A DNA stretch of 64,000 bases from Syngnathus acus (taxonomy: Eukaryota; Chordata; Actinopteri; Syngnathiformes; Syngnathidae), in contig NC_051108.1 in the NCBI RefSeq assembly GCF_901709675.1, positions 1,178,001 through 1,242,000 on the forward strand, in the 5' to 3' direction. The translations under genes and the position numbers were made by a program. Below, in pieces: positions 1 to 15,000 of this stretch (position 1 is its first letter; the number at the start of each line of letters is the position of its first letter). The notes under the pieces are model-generated. The model searched no databases. It was not told where the DNA came from and saw only the letters and a list, made by a program, of their open reading frames with translations.

Positions 1-3000
1 GCGTGTTGAGCAACGCATGATGGAGGCATCAGCTCGATGCTTGCCATTGGAACTCGGGCTGGAATCTTTGCGCGCTGCTCCAATAAAACGGGACTTTGCT
101 GAGTGAGCGCGACACGCCGTCTGCACGCCAAGCCATCCAACAACGCACGCACACACAAAGTGATGTTTCGGGGAAGCGTGAGATCAGATGTTAAAAGGAA
201 CAAATAGTTGGTTCACATTTAAATGCAACACTGGCATCCCTCAGGGCTCAATCTTGAGTCCTCTACTTTTACACCGTGGCCCACATGAGAGCTTTGCATT
301 TCAACACTTACGTGTTTTTCCGCGCTCAGACTGGCGCAGACCCTCGCCTTCCGGGTAGACGGGCACCACGGTGACGGTGTAGGGGGTGTCGGAGAGGAGG
401 TTCCTCAGGACGGTGTTGGTGGTTCCTCCCGATACTTGCTCCTGCAGTCAAATCGATTTTGCTGCTGATATTCGGCATACACAAGAAGAAAAAAGAAAGA
501 AAGAAGGGGACGAACCATGTCCTCAGCGCCGCCGGCGGCCGGCACGTAGAAGAGTCGGTACTGGCGCACGTTTCCCTCGGCGGGCTCCCAGGTGACCTTG
601 AGTGTGCTGGTGGTGGGTTCGATCACTTGCAGTTTCTTGACTCCACCCAGCGCCTCTGTCCAACACAACGGGCAAACCGGGTCAATTTTCCATCTGGCTG
701 AATATTTTAGGACTAGCTCATGAAACATTCTTTTTTTTTTAGGGGGGAGGGTTAAAAAACTTTTAAACGGCTGCCTTTGTTGCCGGGCAGATGAACTTAC
801 TGGTCTTGCCGTTGTCCGACATGCTCTTTCCCTCCATGTCGGCGTAGATGGGCACCACTGTCACTGTGTACTCCGTGTCGGGCTGCAACTCCCTCAACAT
901 CGTGTTGGTCGCCATGCCCGATTCCTGAGTCTGCACACGCGACCAACACATCAATCACTTTTTGCAGCGTGGGAGATATTTACATTTGAGAAATGGGTTG
1001 TTACTCGGGCCAATGAGCGCACCATGAGCGTCTCTCCCCCGTTGACAGGCTGATAGCTGATCCTGTAGTGGCGAACGTCGCCCTCGGCCGCGTCCCAACG
1101 CACTCGCAGCGAGTTGGTGGTGGGGTCGCTCACACGCAGGTTCTTCACGCCGCCCAGAGGCTCTTATAAAAAAAAAAAACGGCGAGTTGGATTTTGAATC
1201 ATTTCTTTGTGTTTGTTTGGATGCCAGGGGAAAATCTAATTAGGCGCTCGGGGTGCAAGAAATGCGGACGGCTTAGCTAGCACATTCCTTCGCTTGTCGT
1301 TCACGTCTGACAATGGATTCAATCATCTGGCGAGGGCGGAGTGGGCCGCCGCTTACTGGTTTTGCCGACGTCGGCCTGCGGGATGCCCTCCACGTCGGGG
1401 TAGATGGGCACCACGGACACGTTGTACATCGTGTCCGTTTCCAGGTTCCTCAGGACCAGGCTGGTGGTGCCGCCTGACACCTCCTCCTGCCAACAAGCAC
1501 AAATATTTTTCCAGGTGTCGGTGGTGACTTTCCTCACGCCAAGAATGACATCTCCTACCGTGCGCGGTTCTCCGTCGGGTTGCGCCGAGTACGTGACCCT
1601 GTAATTGCGCACGTTGCCCACCGCCGGATCCCAGCGAACTGTCAACGTGCTGACGGTGGGATCCACCACCTGTAAGTTCTTCACGCCGCCCACCGGATCT
1701 GCCAAGGCATCAAGATGGAGACTGCTCAACTTTTCCAAGATGGCATCGGGTATTTATTCAGCCGTCCCACTCACAGGTTTTCCCATTTTCGCTCTCCGGC
1801 AATCCTTCCATCTCGTGATAGACGGGAACCACGGTGACGGTGTACTCGGTGTCGGACTCGAGGTTCTTCAGCACCGTGGAGGTGGTGGATCCAGGCACCT
1901 GGTCCTAGTTTTGGGAGGGAGACGCCTAAGTGACACTCGTGGGGGGGGATGACCTCGGCGGTGCTGCTGACTCCCGATTGAGCGGATTTGGCGGTGGACT
2001 CACCACATCCTGTTCTCCTCCCGCCACCGGGACCCAGATGACGATGTACTCGCGCACGTTGCCCTCGGCCGGCTCCCAGCGCACGTTGAGGCTGCTGGTG
2101 GTGGGATCGAACACCTGAAGGTTCCTCACTTTGCCCAGCGGCCCTGACGACACGCGAGCAATGCGACCTTCACTCACCGCAAATTGATCTGCGCCACGTT
2201 TCTGAAGCTCATTTGGATCTCAAATTGTCATTTCAAGAAAATAAAAAATAAAAAACTCACTGGTCTTGCCGCTGTTGGTCAGACTGGGCCCGTCGCCCTC
2301 GGCGTAGACGGGCACCACGGTGACGGTGTAGCGGGTGTCGGGGAGGAGCTTCTCCAGGACGGTGCTGGTGGTGCTCTCCGATACTTGCTCCTGCAAAAAA
2401 CACAAAAGTGTGCCGATTGAGGAATCCGCACCACTTGTGATTGACTCGCACTTGAGTTGTCACTAACCACAATCTCCAGGCCGCCACCTTCCGGCGTGTA
2501 GATGACCTTGTAGCCTTGAACGTTCCCGTCGGCGGGATTCCAGGTGACGGTCAGCGTGGTGATGGTCGGCTTGGTCACCTGCATGTTGCCCACGCCGCTC
2601 AGAGGCACTGCAGGAATTCCACATGCGTGTAAAGAAAGCGTCGCGTGTGGTTTGAAGACGTTGACTCACAAGTCTTTCCGTTCTCAGTCTGGCGTTTTCC
2701 CTCCCTGGCCGGGTACACGGGCAACACCGACACGGAGTAGGCGGTGTCGGGCAGAAGGTTCCTGAGGACGATGTCGGTGGAGGCGACGGGGACTTGCTCC
2801 TGCGGAAAGCCACGCCGTAAAATAGCCGTCGGCAGACTTTGCCGAGGCGAGCGGCGTTCTCACCATCTCCTCGCGCCCGCCGGCAACCGGCACAAAGAAG
2901 ACTTTGTACAAGCGGACGGCGCCGTCGGCCGGGTCCCACTTGACGTTGAGCGAGGTCATGGTGGGGTTGGTCACCCGCAGGTTCTTGACGCCGCCCAGGG

Positions 3001-6000
3001 GTCCTGACGGTCGGTCACAAAGACGCCAGAGTCAAGCGCTCCGTTTTGGACTCCGCCAGCAAGCGGCAACTCTTACGTGTCTTTCCGTTTTCCGACATGA
3101 TCTTGCCGTCGCCCTCGGCGTAGATGGGCAACAGGGAGACGGTGTAGAGGGTGTCGGGTTGCAGGCCCCTCAGGGTGGTGCTGCTGGTGCCGGCCGACAC
3201 TTGCTCCTAAAGCAGGCCACCGTCACCATCCGGTTTCAAAGCTCATCGGTGAGCCCGTCGGAAGGAGATCTGGCCCCGCCCCACAGAACGGTGGCGGTGG
3301 TCCTACCAGTCCTACCATGCTCTCGGCGCCTCCGGCGGCTGGAGCGTAGATGACCTTGTACTCCTTGACGCGACCCTCGGCCGGCTCCCAGCGTACGTTG
3401 AGCGTGGTCATGGTGGGGTTGAGCACCTGAAGGTTCCTCACGCCGCCCAGAGGCTCTGCGGAAGACGCCAAAGGCTTCCATTGGAGACCATCGCAAGGGC
3501 GGCGTGCGCAAGCCACGGCGCATGTTGCTCACTGGTTCTTCCATCGGCCGAAACATCTCTGCTGGGGCCTGTGGCGTAGTTGGCGGTCATGGTGACCCGG
3601 TACGGCGTGTCAGGCGTCAGCTTCTGCAGGACCGTGCTGGTCTTCTTGCCTCCCACCTGCGTCTGAGAAACACATTGATGTGATGAGACTTTTTTTTCTT
3701 CTCCACAGGTTTTCGACGCAGCGGCGGCGTTGTCCTACCACGATGGGCTCGCCTCCGGCCAGCGGCGCATAGACGATCTTGTAGTTCTGCACGGGTCCGG
3801 GGGCCGGGTCCCACTTGACGGCCAGGGTGCTGACGGTGGCGTTGTAGACGCGCATGTTGCGAGGAGGCTCCGGGCGCACTGCAGCCGCCACAAACATAAA
3901 AATGCGAGTCAAGCGGGCGCACGGTCGAGAGCACGGCGGGGATGAAGATGATTGATGAGGATGAAGGTGAGATGGTGGTCTTAAAGCAGCTTTGCTGTCA
4001 AAGGATGGATCACAAATTGAATGGTGGCAAGTGATGATGATGATGATGTCACAGCTGGTTTGAAGGGGTGCAATGATGTTACATGAAATGAATTGAACAC
4101 GCATAGCAAAAATATGACACCGAGATATTTTGCGTTCCATGTCAGCAATGAACAGATGTGTCTGACTTGATGGACACACACATGCAGTTGTGAAGGTGAA
4201 AAGAACAAACAGTCAAGAGTCTTTCATTGACGTACCGTCCGCAGCCTTCAACACTATAAAGAAAAAAGAAGCTCATTACAGCGCCATTTGTAAATGAAAA
4301 AAAAAAGGGGTCAACTTGGGTTCATCTGTAAAGGTCATTGAGAACTTCGGGCACTAGATTTTGTTCACGCAAGTGTCGTGTTGTACGGCTAAGAAGTGAG
4401 GACTCACACGTGCGCTGGTTTCCCATCAGGTCTTCGCTTTCGGACTCGTCCGGGTAGATGGCCGTCACGGTGACGGTATACTCGGTGTCCGGGTCCAAGT
4501 TCTCCAGAAGATGTGACGTCTCATCGTTGCCCAAGATGGACTGTGTGGAAAAGAGGTGAGCGTGTGTTTTGCTCCATGATATCAAACATTTTGAAGCAAT
4601 GCTTACAGAATCGGAGTCGCTGTGTCCTTTCTTAGCCCAGCTGATGCGGTAGAGCGCCACATCGGGCGCTCCGTGCTCCCACGTGGCCCTGAAGGAGGTC
4701 AGATCCACATCGGAGAACCTGAGGTTCTTGGGGGGGGGAACCACGTCTGTTGACAGAAAGCAGGAGATGGGATCGTTAAAGCGCCGGAAAAAGAACATTC
4801 CTCACTGACGCCGTCACGGAATGCAAATTGAGAAGAAAAAAAAGCAGAGCAGACCCGTGACTGCCATTCCGAGCATGGGGTTCCCTGGACCCTCGTCGTA
4901 CACGGGGGTCACGGCCACGTCGTACTCCGTCTGGGAGCTGAGCCCCGGCACGTTGAGGGAGGTGACGTCGCCGAGGACTTCCAGCTGTTGGGGCGACATT
5001 TAATGAGGCGGTCATGGCCAAACATGAAATCGGACTACGTTAGTCTTTTTTCTTTTTTTTATACAGCCAGGTCGGAATTTAGAGTAAAGACGAGCGAGCG
5101 GAGCTGCTTCGTGTCATCCATCGGGACCGGCTGGAAAATATTCATCCCAGACGCTTTGAGGAGGAGGACAGAGTGGCAGCGGGTTGACGGGAGGCGGGGG
5201 CGAGAGAGATGGAAGAGACGGGCCCCCGGCGGCCTTTCTCTTCCACATCTTAATCAGACGCAATCGCCTCCTTCCTTCCTTCCTAATAACTTCAACAGCT
5301 TCCCGTAAGAACCCTGATGATCGTTTGGAAGCGCGGCGCTGGAGGGCAAAATAGTGGGAGCAGCAAAAAAAAAAAGAGCTTCTCCAGCATGAGGCTCACC
5401 TCTTTGATATCGCCGCCCTCGGACTTGTAGGTGACAATGTACTTGCGCACCAGGCCGGGCGCCGCGTCCCAATTCAGCTTCATGCTGCTGTGAGTCACGC
5501 CGGTGATCCTCAGGGCGCCGGACGGCGGCAAGGGCACTGTGGGCACCGCAAGCACGGCGTCACAAAATAAAGAAATGTCAATATTCTGCCGGTGGGATGA
5601 CGTGAGTCCGTTTTGAGAGGCAGCGTCCCGCTTTGGCTGTTGAGGTGAAAGCGCAAACATCATCTGGACTTGATTTCTAAAGCCATAGCAGAGGTGGGGG
5701 ACTCCACTCACAAGTTTACATTCCGTGGCACAATTTGGAACATGTGGAACATTCTTTTAAAAAAAAAAACACCAGCCGTCCAGCTTTTTTTATTACGTTT
5801 TTACGTCTAAATTTCCGCTCGACAACCCCCAAGAATGTTTCCTGGCCGTTGCAGTTGAAATCTTTGCTGGTCTACCTGAGAGGAGCTCAACATTTTTCAA
5901 TGTCTATTTGCGAGTACGTACGCGTGACTCCGCTGGTCTCGAGCGGCTGGCTGAGGTCTTCTCCGTGTTGAGCCAAGACGGAGATGGAGTACGCCGTGTT

Positions 6001-9000
6001 GGGGAGCAGCTGTGCCAACTGGATGTCGCTCACGTCGGCTCGAACCAGAACCTGCAAAAGGGACGGACGGACGGGCGGGTCGTCGGTTTCGAGCTCCGCC
6101 GTGTCTTGGCGCGTGCGTGGCGTTACCTCCTTCTCCAGCTGAGGCCCTGTGCCGTTGATGGATCGATAGCGCACGGTGTAGCCGCTGGCTCCGCCCACCG
6201 GCTGCCAGCGCACCCTCATGGCGCTCATGGTCTCGTCGTAGACTTTGATGGATGTGACGGCCGGCAGCGGCACTGAAACCACATTTCGATAAAAAAACTG
6301 AAGAGCTAGCATGGATGTTTACTTTAGCGTGGATGTATGTGGAGAAAAAAGGTTGGCTGCGTTGGAGGAAAAAAAAAAAAAGGCCATAAAAGCAATCCAG
6401 GCATCTTTACATGAAAGTCAGCTTTTAAGCGTGGCGTGACGAGAGGGGGCTTTACGTGACAGTCGCCCACAGATCAGACGCTAGCTTGATGCGCTAAGAG
6501 CAGGAAGAGCGTCGGGTCAAGAGCGGCGGAGAGCGAGCTGCTCATTAAAGCTCCGGCGCTCAACTTTCACGTGGGGAAAAGTCCGGAGGAGGGCGAGCGC
6601 TTACGGGTGGTCTCTCGGCCCACCAGCGGCTCGCTGCTGCGCTCCCCGACCAGCGAGTAGATGCTCAGCACGTACGGCGTCAGCGGGCTCAGACCGTCCA
6701 ACACCGTCGATGTCGTCGAGCCGTCCAGCAACACCTGCCGCGACAAAATAGGTTATATAAAGGTCTTTAAAGACAAAGTTGAGTGTGTACTTGTGTGTGT
6801 TTGGACAGGCATCTCCAAAGCGGCCGCCCCGCATGTTACATGCAGCGACTTTAAAAGTCAGATTTTCAAAGGATGGAGTCATGCTGGCTTGCTACATGAG
6901 CCGCTAAAAGCCAAAAGAAAAAACAAAAACGACTTCAACTATGACCTAAGGATGAGAGCTTTTATTGCTGGCGTTTATGACGGCTGAAACGTGTTCACAT
7001 GGAGCCTGCCTCAAATTGCACGCATCTCTCAGAATTCTGCCGCTTAGAAATAAAAATTCCGGGACAAGATAAGACAACGTAAACACACGTCAACAAGTCG
7101 AGAGGAAACGTCGCTCCTTTCGCAATCTTTTGGGCGATGAAAATGTCGGGCCAGATAGGGAGTCATTTTTGAAAAATTCTAAAAAAATCAAATGAGCGTG
7201 CTAGCTAGGCTACATGCTAACTTTGTGATCCTCATCATAACAATAAAAAATGGTTTGTGGCGTGTGCGCACCTCGCGCGATTGTGCTCCGTTGTCCAGCG
7301 CGTAGACGAGCCGGAACCTCTCGACGGGCGTTTGCGGCGCGCTCCAGGAGGCGCGGAAGGAGCGGTGGGTGACCTCGGAGGTGGTCAGGTCGGAGGGCGC
7401 CTCCGGCGTTTCGTCTGCGGGGGGGGACGACAACATGCAGCGTCAACGCGAAGCACCCGGACATCCACAAATCTGACAGCAGCAGCCGCCCGTTGGGCCG
7501 CCCGGGCGCTGTAAATCACTTTCTTTTGATATAGTTGCTCTTAAAAGTGATTTACGCTGGCTCGGTGGAATGTTCCACTCCGAGAAGTGGATTCTGCTTT
7601 TACAGCTGGACGTGGCGCACACACGATTGGACAAATAGGTGGCGTTGTTGTCGGTGGGGGCGAGAAACGCACTACAAAAACTTTCCTCCTCAAGATGTTT
7701 TTTTTCAGGTTCTATCCAAGATTTCTCAGGCGCAATAATGAATCAACAGCGGTGGACTGATGGTTTCGGGATCTTGTTTAACTTCCAACCGGTGAATCGA
7801 TGCACAATAAGTTGTCGATCGATTGGATCATCTATTAGTTGCCAATTGACGGATTCACCCCGAGTTGTCTGACTTGCATGTGTACTTGAAGCCAAAAGTG
7901 ATCAAGTGAATTGACGGCGTGGCGAGTGAAGGCCCCTCGGGTGCCTTTAAAAGCCGCAATAAATTGTGATGTTGCAAATTCCACAAGAGGCAAACTTTGT
8001 GAAGTTTCCACCTGTGCTGTTAATTACGAGAGGGTGTAAATCTGAGTGACTCATTCTGAGAGCGGCCCAGAAGGACGACCGGGTCACAGCTGCTTGCTAA
8101 TAAAACTTTGATTTGGACTCAAACGTGGTTGTTGTCCTAACCTGAACCTTTGACGCTGTTGCACAGGTTGACGGTGAGGTCGTCCACGATGTCCATCAGG
8201 AACTTGAAGTCGTTGACGTTGTACATGTGAATTTCGTCCGGGTCGGAGGCGATGGAGCGCAACTCGTTCTCGTCCGCGTTCTTTACGCCTGCAAGGACAC
8301 GCTTGCTTGGTGCTGTTTTTTCCACCCAAAAAAAAACAACATGGCAGGCAACTGACCGATGGCGTAGAGTTCGATGCCGCTGTCTCGTAGGTTCTGCGAG
8401 TTGCTGACGATTTCGTCCTGAGACTTTCCGTCGGTGATGAGGATGCCGATCTTGCGCGAATCTTCTCGCATTCCGACGTTGGCTTTAAAATTGTTCTGCA
8501 GGATGTAGCTCAGCGCCATCCCTGCGTCGCCACGGCAACAGGTTAGCCACCGGAGGAGGCCGGGACTCCGACCCGGAACCGAGACCGGGTCACTCACCTG
8601 TCATGGTGTTGCCTCCTTTGTAGGGGAGGTTGTTGATGGCGTCCAGCAGCGAGGCCCTGGTGGCGTGAGCGTTCAGGTGCCACTCCGTCTTGGGGTCGCC
8701 GCTGTACTGAGCCAAACCTGCGGCCGGAAGAACAGCCAATCGGTGAGCACCGCGCCATATTCCCAATTTCCACGTATCGGAGACTTGCCGATCTGGATTT
8801 TATCCGGGCCAATGTCAAAGACGCCGACCATGCGGCCGATGAAGTTGCGAATGGTTTTGAAGTTGATCCGCCCGATGCTCCAGGAGCCGTCCACCAGCAG
8901 CACGATGTCGGCCTTGGTGGAGGTCTTGCACTGCGTGTCTGCGACAAAAGACACAGCTGAGCAAAGCTGCTCAAAGCGCTGCCGGGCCTTTGCGTGTGCG

Positions 9001-12000
9001 ACCACAAGGGGGGAAAAGCAGAAGCGAAAAATAAAAACACAGCAGACACCAGACAAGAAGCACTTTATGAAATACACGTCATCATTCACACGCCCGACAA
9101 CGTTGCTTTTTTTTTTCCACATCCAGCGTCGGGTTTCGCTGATCCACGCCGACTGATCTTTTTCATTTTTCCGCCATGCGGTCGCTGCGGGGAACCTGTT
9201 GACCTGAGAAATGGCGGGCGGGCGGCCGCCTGGCCAGCCTTTTAACATCTGGAAGGCGCAAGTGAAGACAAGTTAGAAGGCAGCACAAGCAAACAGTGAC
9301 GTGGAGCACATGTCGCCGCTAACCACGGCGGTTTCCCTTATTGGCGTTTTCTTCCGTCACCATAGCGACGACGTGACGTGATGAAAACAAGTTTGGCGCC
9401 GCCACCGAGATCATCGGGGGTGCCGTCCGTTCCCATGAGAAAATTCCCGGGTCGACTCGGTAGCAGGCTGGCCCGGCGTCTGCTTTCAATTTTGCGGCAG
9501 AGGTCAAACGCGTCCTCGGGGCCCGCCGACGGTCGGCATTTTCCGACCCTCGGGACTAGCCGACATTCGGCACGGTCCAAATATGTAACATGTGCGGCGG
9601 CGGGGTCACGCATCCGAGCAACGCTTTCCAAACGTCATTTGCGCCGACGTTTCCGCTGACGGGGGGGTGGAAATCGGCGAGGTAAGCCAAACAGCTCTCA
9701 GTAATTAGCCGTAATGACGATCATGTGCGCGTCTGCGTGATGCTAACTGACTCCGACAGCGCCAAGTTCAACCTTCTGGCGCCGAGTCAAGGCCAGTACG
9801 TGCCGCTGGGAGGAAACTCGACGCTGCGTTAATGAGCAACAAGTTACTTTCCGCAGCGCCTCCTTTTGAATGGTGCGAGTGGGAGTGGGCGGGGCATCTT
9901 TACCTGAGGGACCCAACGGAGGCGGCTCGGGAGCGTCGGAGAGCGTGGTCTTCTCCTCGCCCGCCAGAGGCAAACTCTCCCCTCCGTCAAACATGCCAAA
10001 GACGGCCACGGAATATTTGGTTCCGGCCCTGACACCAGAAAGGGATTCCCGTCACATTCTTGAGCCAAAACATTTGCTCTTCATCGCTTTGCTCTGTAAT
10101 TTGCCAGATAGCGTTTGGACACTCTTTGGACTTTCTCTCTAAACTCTGACAACATTTTTAACTTCACGGCTCCTCCCTAAGACGGTCGGTACAATTGAGC
10201 ACCAACTTTTAGACTTGATGGTGATGATGTCGAGGAGAGTGGCTTGACTGTTTAATGTGGATTCCGAGTTGTTTGAAGCGGTCGGCACCGTGTTTAAAGT
10301 GGTCGTTACGCTGGCTGGCTGGAGTGCCTGCTATGTTTTTGGAAAGCGGTTGCCATGGAGTTTTGGAGTGGTTGCCAAGGTGTCGACAGCGGTTGTCACA
10401 GCTTTCAACTGGCGCCCTGGATGATGTACTTTAGCGGGCGGGCCCTTCTCAAAACGACCCACCTGAGACTCGCTGGTCCGTACGCTAATGCTACGTGGCG
10501 CTCACCTGAGCTCCTCCAGGACCACCGTGTTGTCAAAAGGGCCCACCAGCATCTCGTTCAGGTCGATATCCTCCCCCGCGGGGTGGAAGGTGACCTTGTA
10601 GCCCCGGACCTCCCCGGGCGCCGGATCCCACGACACCCTGAAGCTGGTCTTGGTGGGCTCTGAGGTCTGGAGGTTCCTCGGAGCTTTGTAAGGCGACACT
10701 GAAACACAAGAAGGAATTCAAGACCCAGCCCCTCATCAAGATCTTTCAGTGGTGGGTGAGGAGTGACATGCTACTGAAGCTTTCTCATTTCCAAAAGAGA
10801 TTTGGGAGGGCGGTTCTGGAGCAACGTACGTGTGCTTCCTACGCCTTGCCTTGCTTTTCCTTCCCCGCGTTTGTAGACGGGATGGACGGTGATTTGGTAG
10901 GCGGTGAGCGGTTGCAGCCTCTTCAGAACGGTGGAGGTGACCCCCGCCGGGACCTTGAGGACCACCTCTCGCCCGCCGGCGGCGGGAATGTATTTCAGCC
11001 GGTAGTGCTGAACTTTGCCGGGCGCCGGCGCCCACGTCACTTTCATGCTACGCTCGGTCTCGTCGCTCGCGCGCAGTCGCCGTGCCTCCGCCGACGCTGT
11101 GGGTCAAAAAGAGGCCACAAATGATTTAAATTGAAAAAACGTGTATCCAAAGTGAGAGAAGGTAGATTTGTTTTCTCTACCGTCGGTGGTTTCGTGTCCG
11201 ACGAGCGGCTCGCTGTCCTTCTGGTCGTAAACGGCGACCACCGACACCTGGTAGAGCGTCTCGGGGCTCAGGCCGTCCAACAGCGTTTCCGTTTGCTCTC
11301 CCGGGACCGTTTTCTCTCCGGACTCGCTTGAGTACGCCGACTGCCACTTGACGCGGTACATGCGGACGTTGCCGGGAGCGGCCGTCCAGCGCGCCCGGAA
11401 ACTGCTCTCGCTGACGTCTCGGGTCAGCAGGTTTTGGGGAGGGGCCGCCTCTGTAAACGGGAAGTCCAGGGAGTTAATGATAATTTTTTTTATAAGTTGA
11501 AAAAGACAATTCTGCTTCCCACAAAAATCTTGTTTCCTCCACTTTTTGTTGAGAAACCTGAGTTGACCTCACAGCAAGTTGAAATTTATTACAGCAAAGC
11601 CAGGCTGGCGTTCCCACGGCATCGGCGGAAAGATGGCAGAGGCTTATTATCGTAAAATGATTTGTCGTCCCAAAGTGCCAATGGAAGCGCACGTTGGGTG
11701 CCGTTCAAACGGCGTGACAGTGAGGAGGCCAGAAAATGGGACAAGGCGCAAAGCGTGCAAATAACACATGAAAGATGTCTGGCTGGCCCAGGAGAGAGAT
11801 GAGCTTTCTTCCCGTGAATCGTAAATCCAGAAAGAACGAAAAGATGCTGACGTTCACGTCTTCAATCAGGTGGCGGGCTTTTATTTTGACAAGCAGACGC
11901 CGTCGCTGGGCCTTCGCCACCACTCCTGCCATTTTTTATCAGCTTCAATTGGCGCACGTGGAATGATGTGCACCGCCGGGCCGGGCCGCCGCCGCCGCCG

Positions 12001-15000
12001 CCGGCCTTTTTCCAGCGTCTAATTCGAGACATCTTTAAATGCTATTAAGACCAAAGGCTCTGCTCTCCTTTTTTGTTGGTGTTAAAAAAACATTTGGAAT
12101 CTGTTTCAAAATGGGAAGTGAATTTCCATTTGTGGCCTCAACCCCACTTTGAAACATTCAACGTACATGCCGCAAGCACGAAAAAGCTTGTCTGTGGCGC
12201 CAAGCTGTGAAATGGAAGTCGACTATGTCTTGGTATATACGCGTTTAGCTCGAGTCAATGTTTTCATTTCTTTCTTTGTCCGCTACAGTCGGGTGAATTT
12301 TGTTGACCTTATTTGCACTTCATTTGTTTGGTCCCACACAAAACGCTGATTCCCAGACAACAAAGAAAAAAAACCCGACTGTGGCTGTTTTGGTTAATGC
12401 GTGTGGTTTTTGGCTCCAACTGAGTCAAAGCAGCAAAAATCCAAACAGTCCATTAGCCGCTAAGCACAGTTAGCCAGTAGCTGGGGAACATTCAGATGCT
12501 AAATCAGATCAGATGTTTTCCTCACAACGGGACTTTTTTTTTCTTCTTTTAAAGCGGGAATGCAAGTTGGGCAAAAAAAAAAAATAAATCACCAATCTAC
12601 ACCATGTTGCTCAAGTGTTGGATGTGAAAAGGCTGTAAAGTGCCCGCTAACTGCTCACTAACTACTCACTTGCTATTCCTCACAAACTCAAGCGGTGAGC
12701 ACGGTGAAGCACACTAAACCTCATTTGGCTCCCTGAGGAGAAATTGAGTTGCGAGATCATCTTTAAATGTTAACAGAGCGCCATGACGTGGAGGTTCATT
12801 TCTGACTAAATTGTCCATTATACCGCCCCCTAGTGGCCAAGGCGTACACGCAAGAATGACTAGCACAATGTGCATTGAATTACTATATGTTGGTATAAAG
12901 TCTAAGATTACAGATTGCAACATTTTTGCGGTGGCTGCAAAAGTTGGACGGCTTTTCTCTTTCTTTCAACGGGGAAAAATGATTTTCCCTTACGAGCGTT
13001 CCCATGGAACAAATTCATCTCCTATGTCAAGGCACCGATAAATTTTGGTCAAGTGACATCCGAATCAGCTTTTCACTTGGCACGGCCAGCACTTGGGGTT
13101 GAGTCCAAACAGTAGGACATCATAATCCTGATTTGGGACCCTGACATAAGAATCCTCATTTAGCAAAGCTTTAGTTTTTGTGTGGCGCATTACGGTGGCA
13201 GCAAAGTGAGTGAAAACCGCCCGCAGTGGAAAGTCTGCTGGCCTCCTGCGTTGTGTAAACTTGGCCGGGACACTTGTTCCATCTCCATCAGTCGGTTCAA
13301 GAACCCCGAGCAGCCCGGGATGATTTTCGTGCGGGTGGCCCAGACGAGGGGGGGAAAGAAAAGAAAAAAAAGCCGCCATCCGTCAACGTCAGCCAAAGCG
13401 TGCAAGGAGCTACCGGCGATTGCGTTCGAATGAATGAATGAATTACAGAGCCAGAGGTCAACCCAAAACCAGAACCAGTGACATAACTCCACAAGAAATA
13501 GAGAGCCTGAATCAGCAGCAAAAATGCTAAATTGAGCAAGTGAGCTATAAGAGCTGGGCTGGGGTGCGTGCGTGTCATCTTATTGTGTACACACAACAGA
13601 CACAAGTAACGTTAGCAACGGCGCTAACAGCAGCGGAGGCGTCCGGGCTGGTCTGCGTTAGCTGAGAGCTGCTCAGGTGCGCCGCGGGAAAAAAGTGACA
13701 ACGGATTCCCGCCAACTTCTCCAATCGCGTCATCTCACCTTCTTTGGTGGTTCCTCGCGTCTGCAGCGCCGGTCCGAGGCCGGACGCGTACTCGGCGTTG
13801 ACGCCGAGCTGGTAGGCGGTCCCGGGTCGAAGCCCCCTCAGCACCAGGGTGGGCTCGTCGCCGAGCGTGAAGGCTTCCTGTTCGGGACCTTCCTCGCCCA
13901 GGGGTCGGAAGGTCACGCGGTAGCGCAGCACGGCTCCTCGCGCCGGCTGCCAGGACACGCGGAAGCTGTCCGTGGTCTCCTGGGACACTCTGGCGTTACG
14001 AACCGGGCTTTGTTCTGCCAGAGTGAAGATTTTCATGAATTGAAAGGAACGCTCGAGGCTTCAGAAGCAACGCAGCAAATCGACGAACCCTCTAAGGTAG
14101 TCTCGTAGCCGACGAGGGGCAAACTGTCGCCTCGGTCGTACTGAGCCGAAACGTTGACTTGGTAGCGGGTGACCGGGGTGAGGTAAGGCAGGACGGCAGT
14201 CAGCGTGTCCCCGGGGACGGACATGGACACCAAATGGCTGTCGGGGATGTCGGCGGGTCGAAACTGGAGCAGGAAGGACTCGGCGTCGTTGGCGTCCATC
14301 CGCCACGAGGTCCGGAAGCTTCTGGGAGTCACTTCGGAGAAGGACAGGTCTCTGGGCTGGACCAGACCTGAAGAGCAGAATGCAGATGATCTTCCTGCTT
14401 CGACTCCATTTTTTTTTCTCCAAAACAAATGATCCGTTGTTGCATTTAATTTGAAGTTTACCGTTTTTTTCCATGTATAATGCGCAAAATTTAACTAATT
14501 TATTGTCCTAAAATCTGGGGTGCGCATTATACATGGGTACAATTTTTTTATTTAGTTTTTTTATCCGGATATCATACGGAGGCCGCCATTACAGATGCGC
14601 TTTCTTCTCTGCTGTTCACTTCAAACACGCTCCATACGAACACAATGCTCTCGTATCAGACGCTTGCTCGATCACCTGCTCGTTTGCTGTCACAATGTAC
14701 CCTACACAAATCCGAAACATTTCTTCGCTATCGAGTTTGCTAGCGCATGCGCAGTGATACTGACCGGCAGAATAACATCCAGTTGTTCCCAAAGAGGATC
14801 TTTTTTCTGAAATAATTTTACGTTTACGGACTTAAGTAGGAGTCAAAATTTGGGTGCGTATTATACATGGGTACAGGCTTTTTTCCAGCATCAACATGCC
14901 ATTTTTAGGGTGCGTATTATACATGGGGGCGCATTATACATGGAAAAAAACGGTAATATCGTAAGATGATCTTTTTCGCAAGTCTGAACATTTTTGGGAG

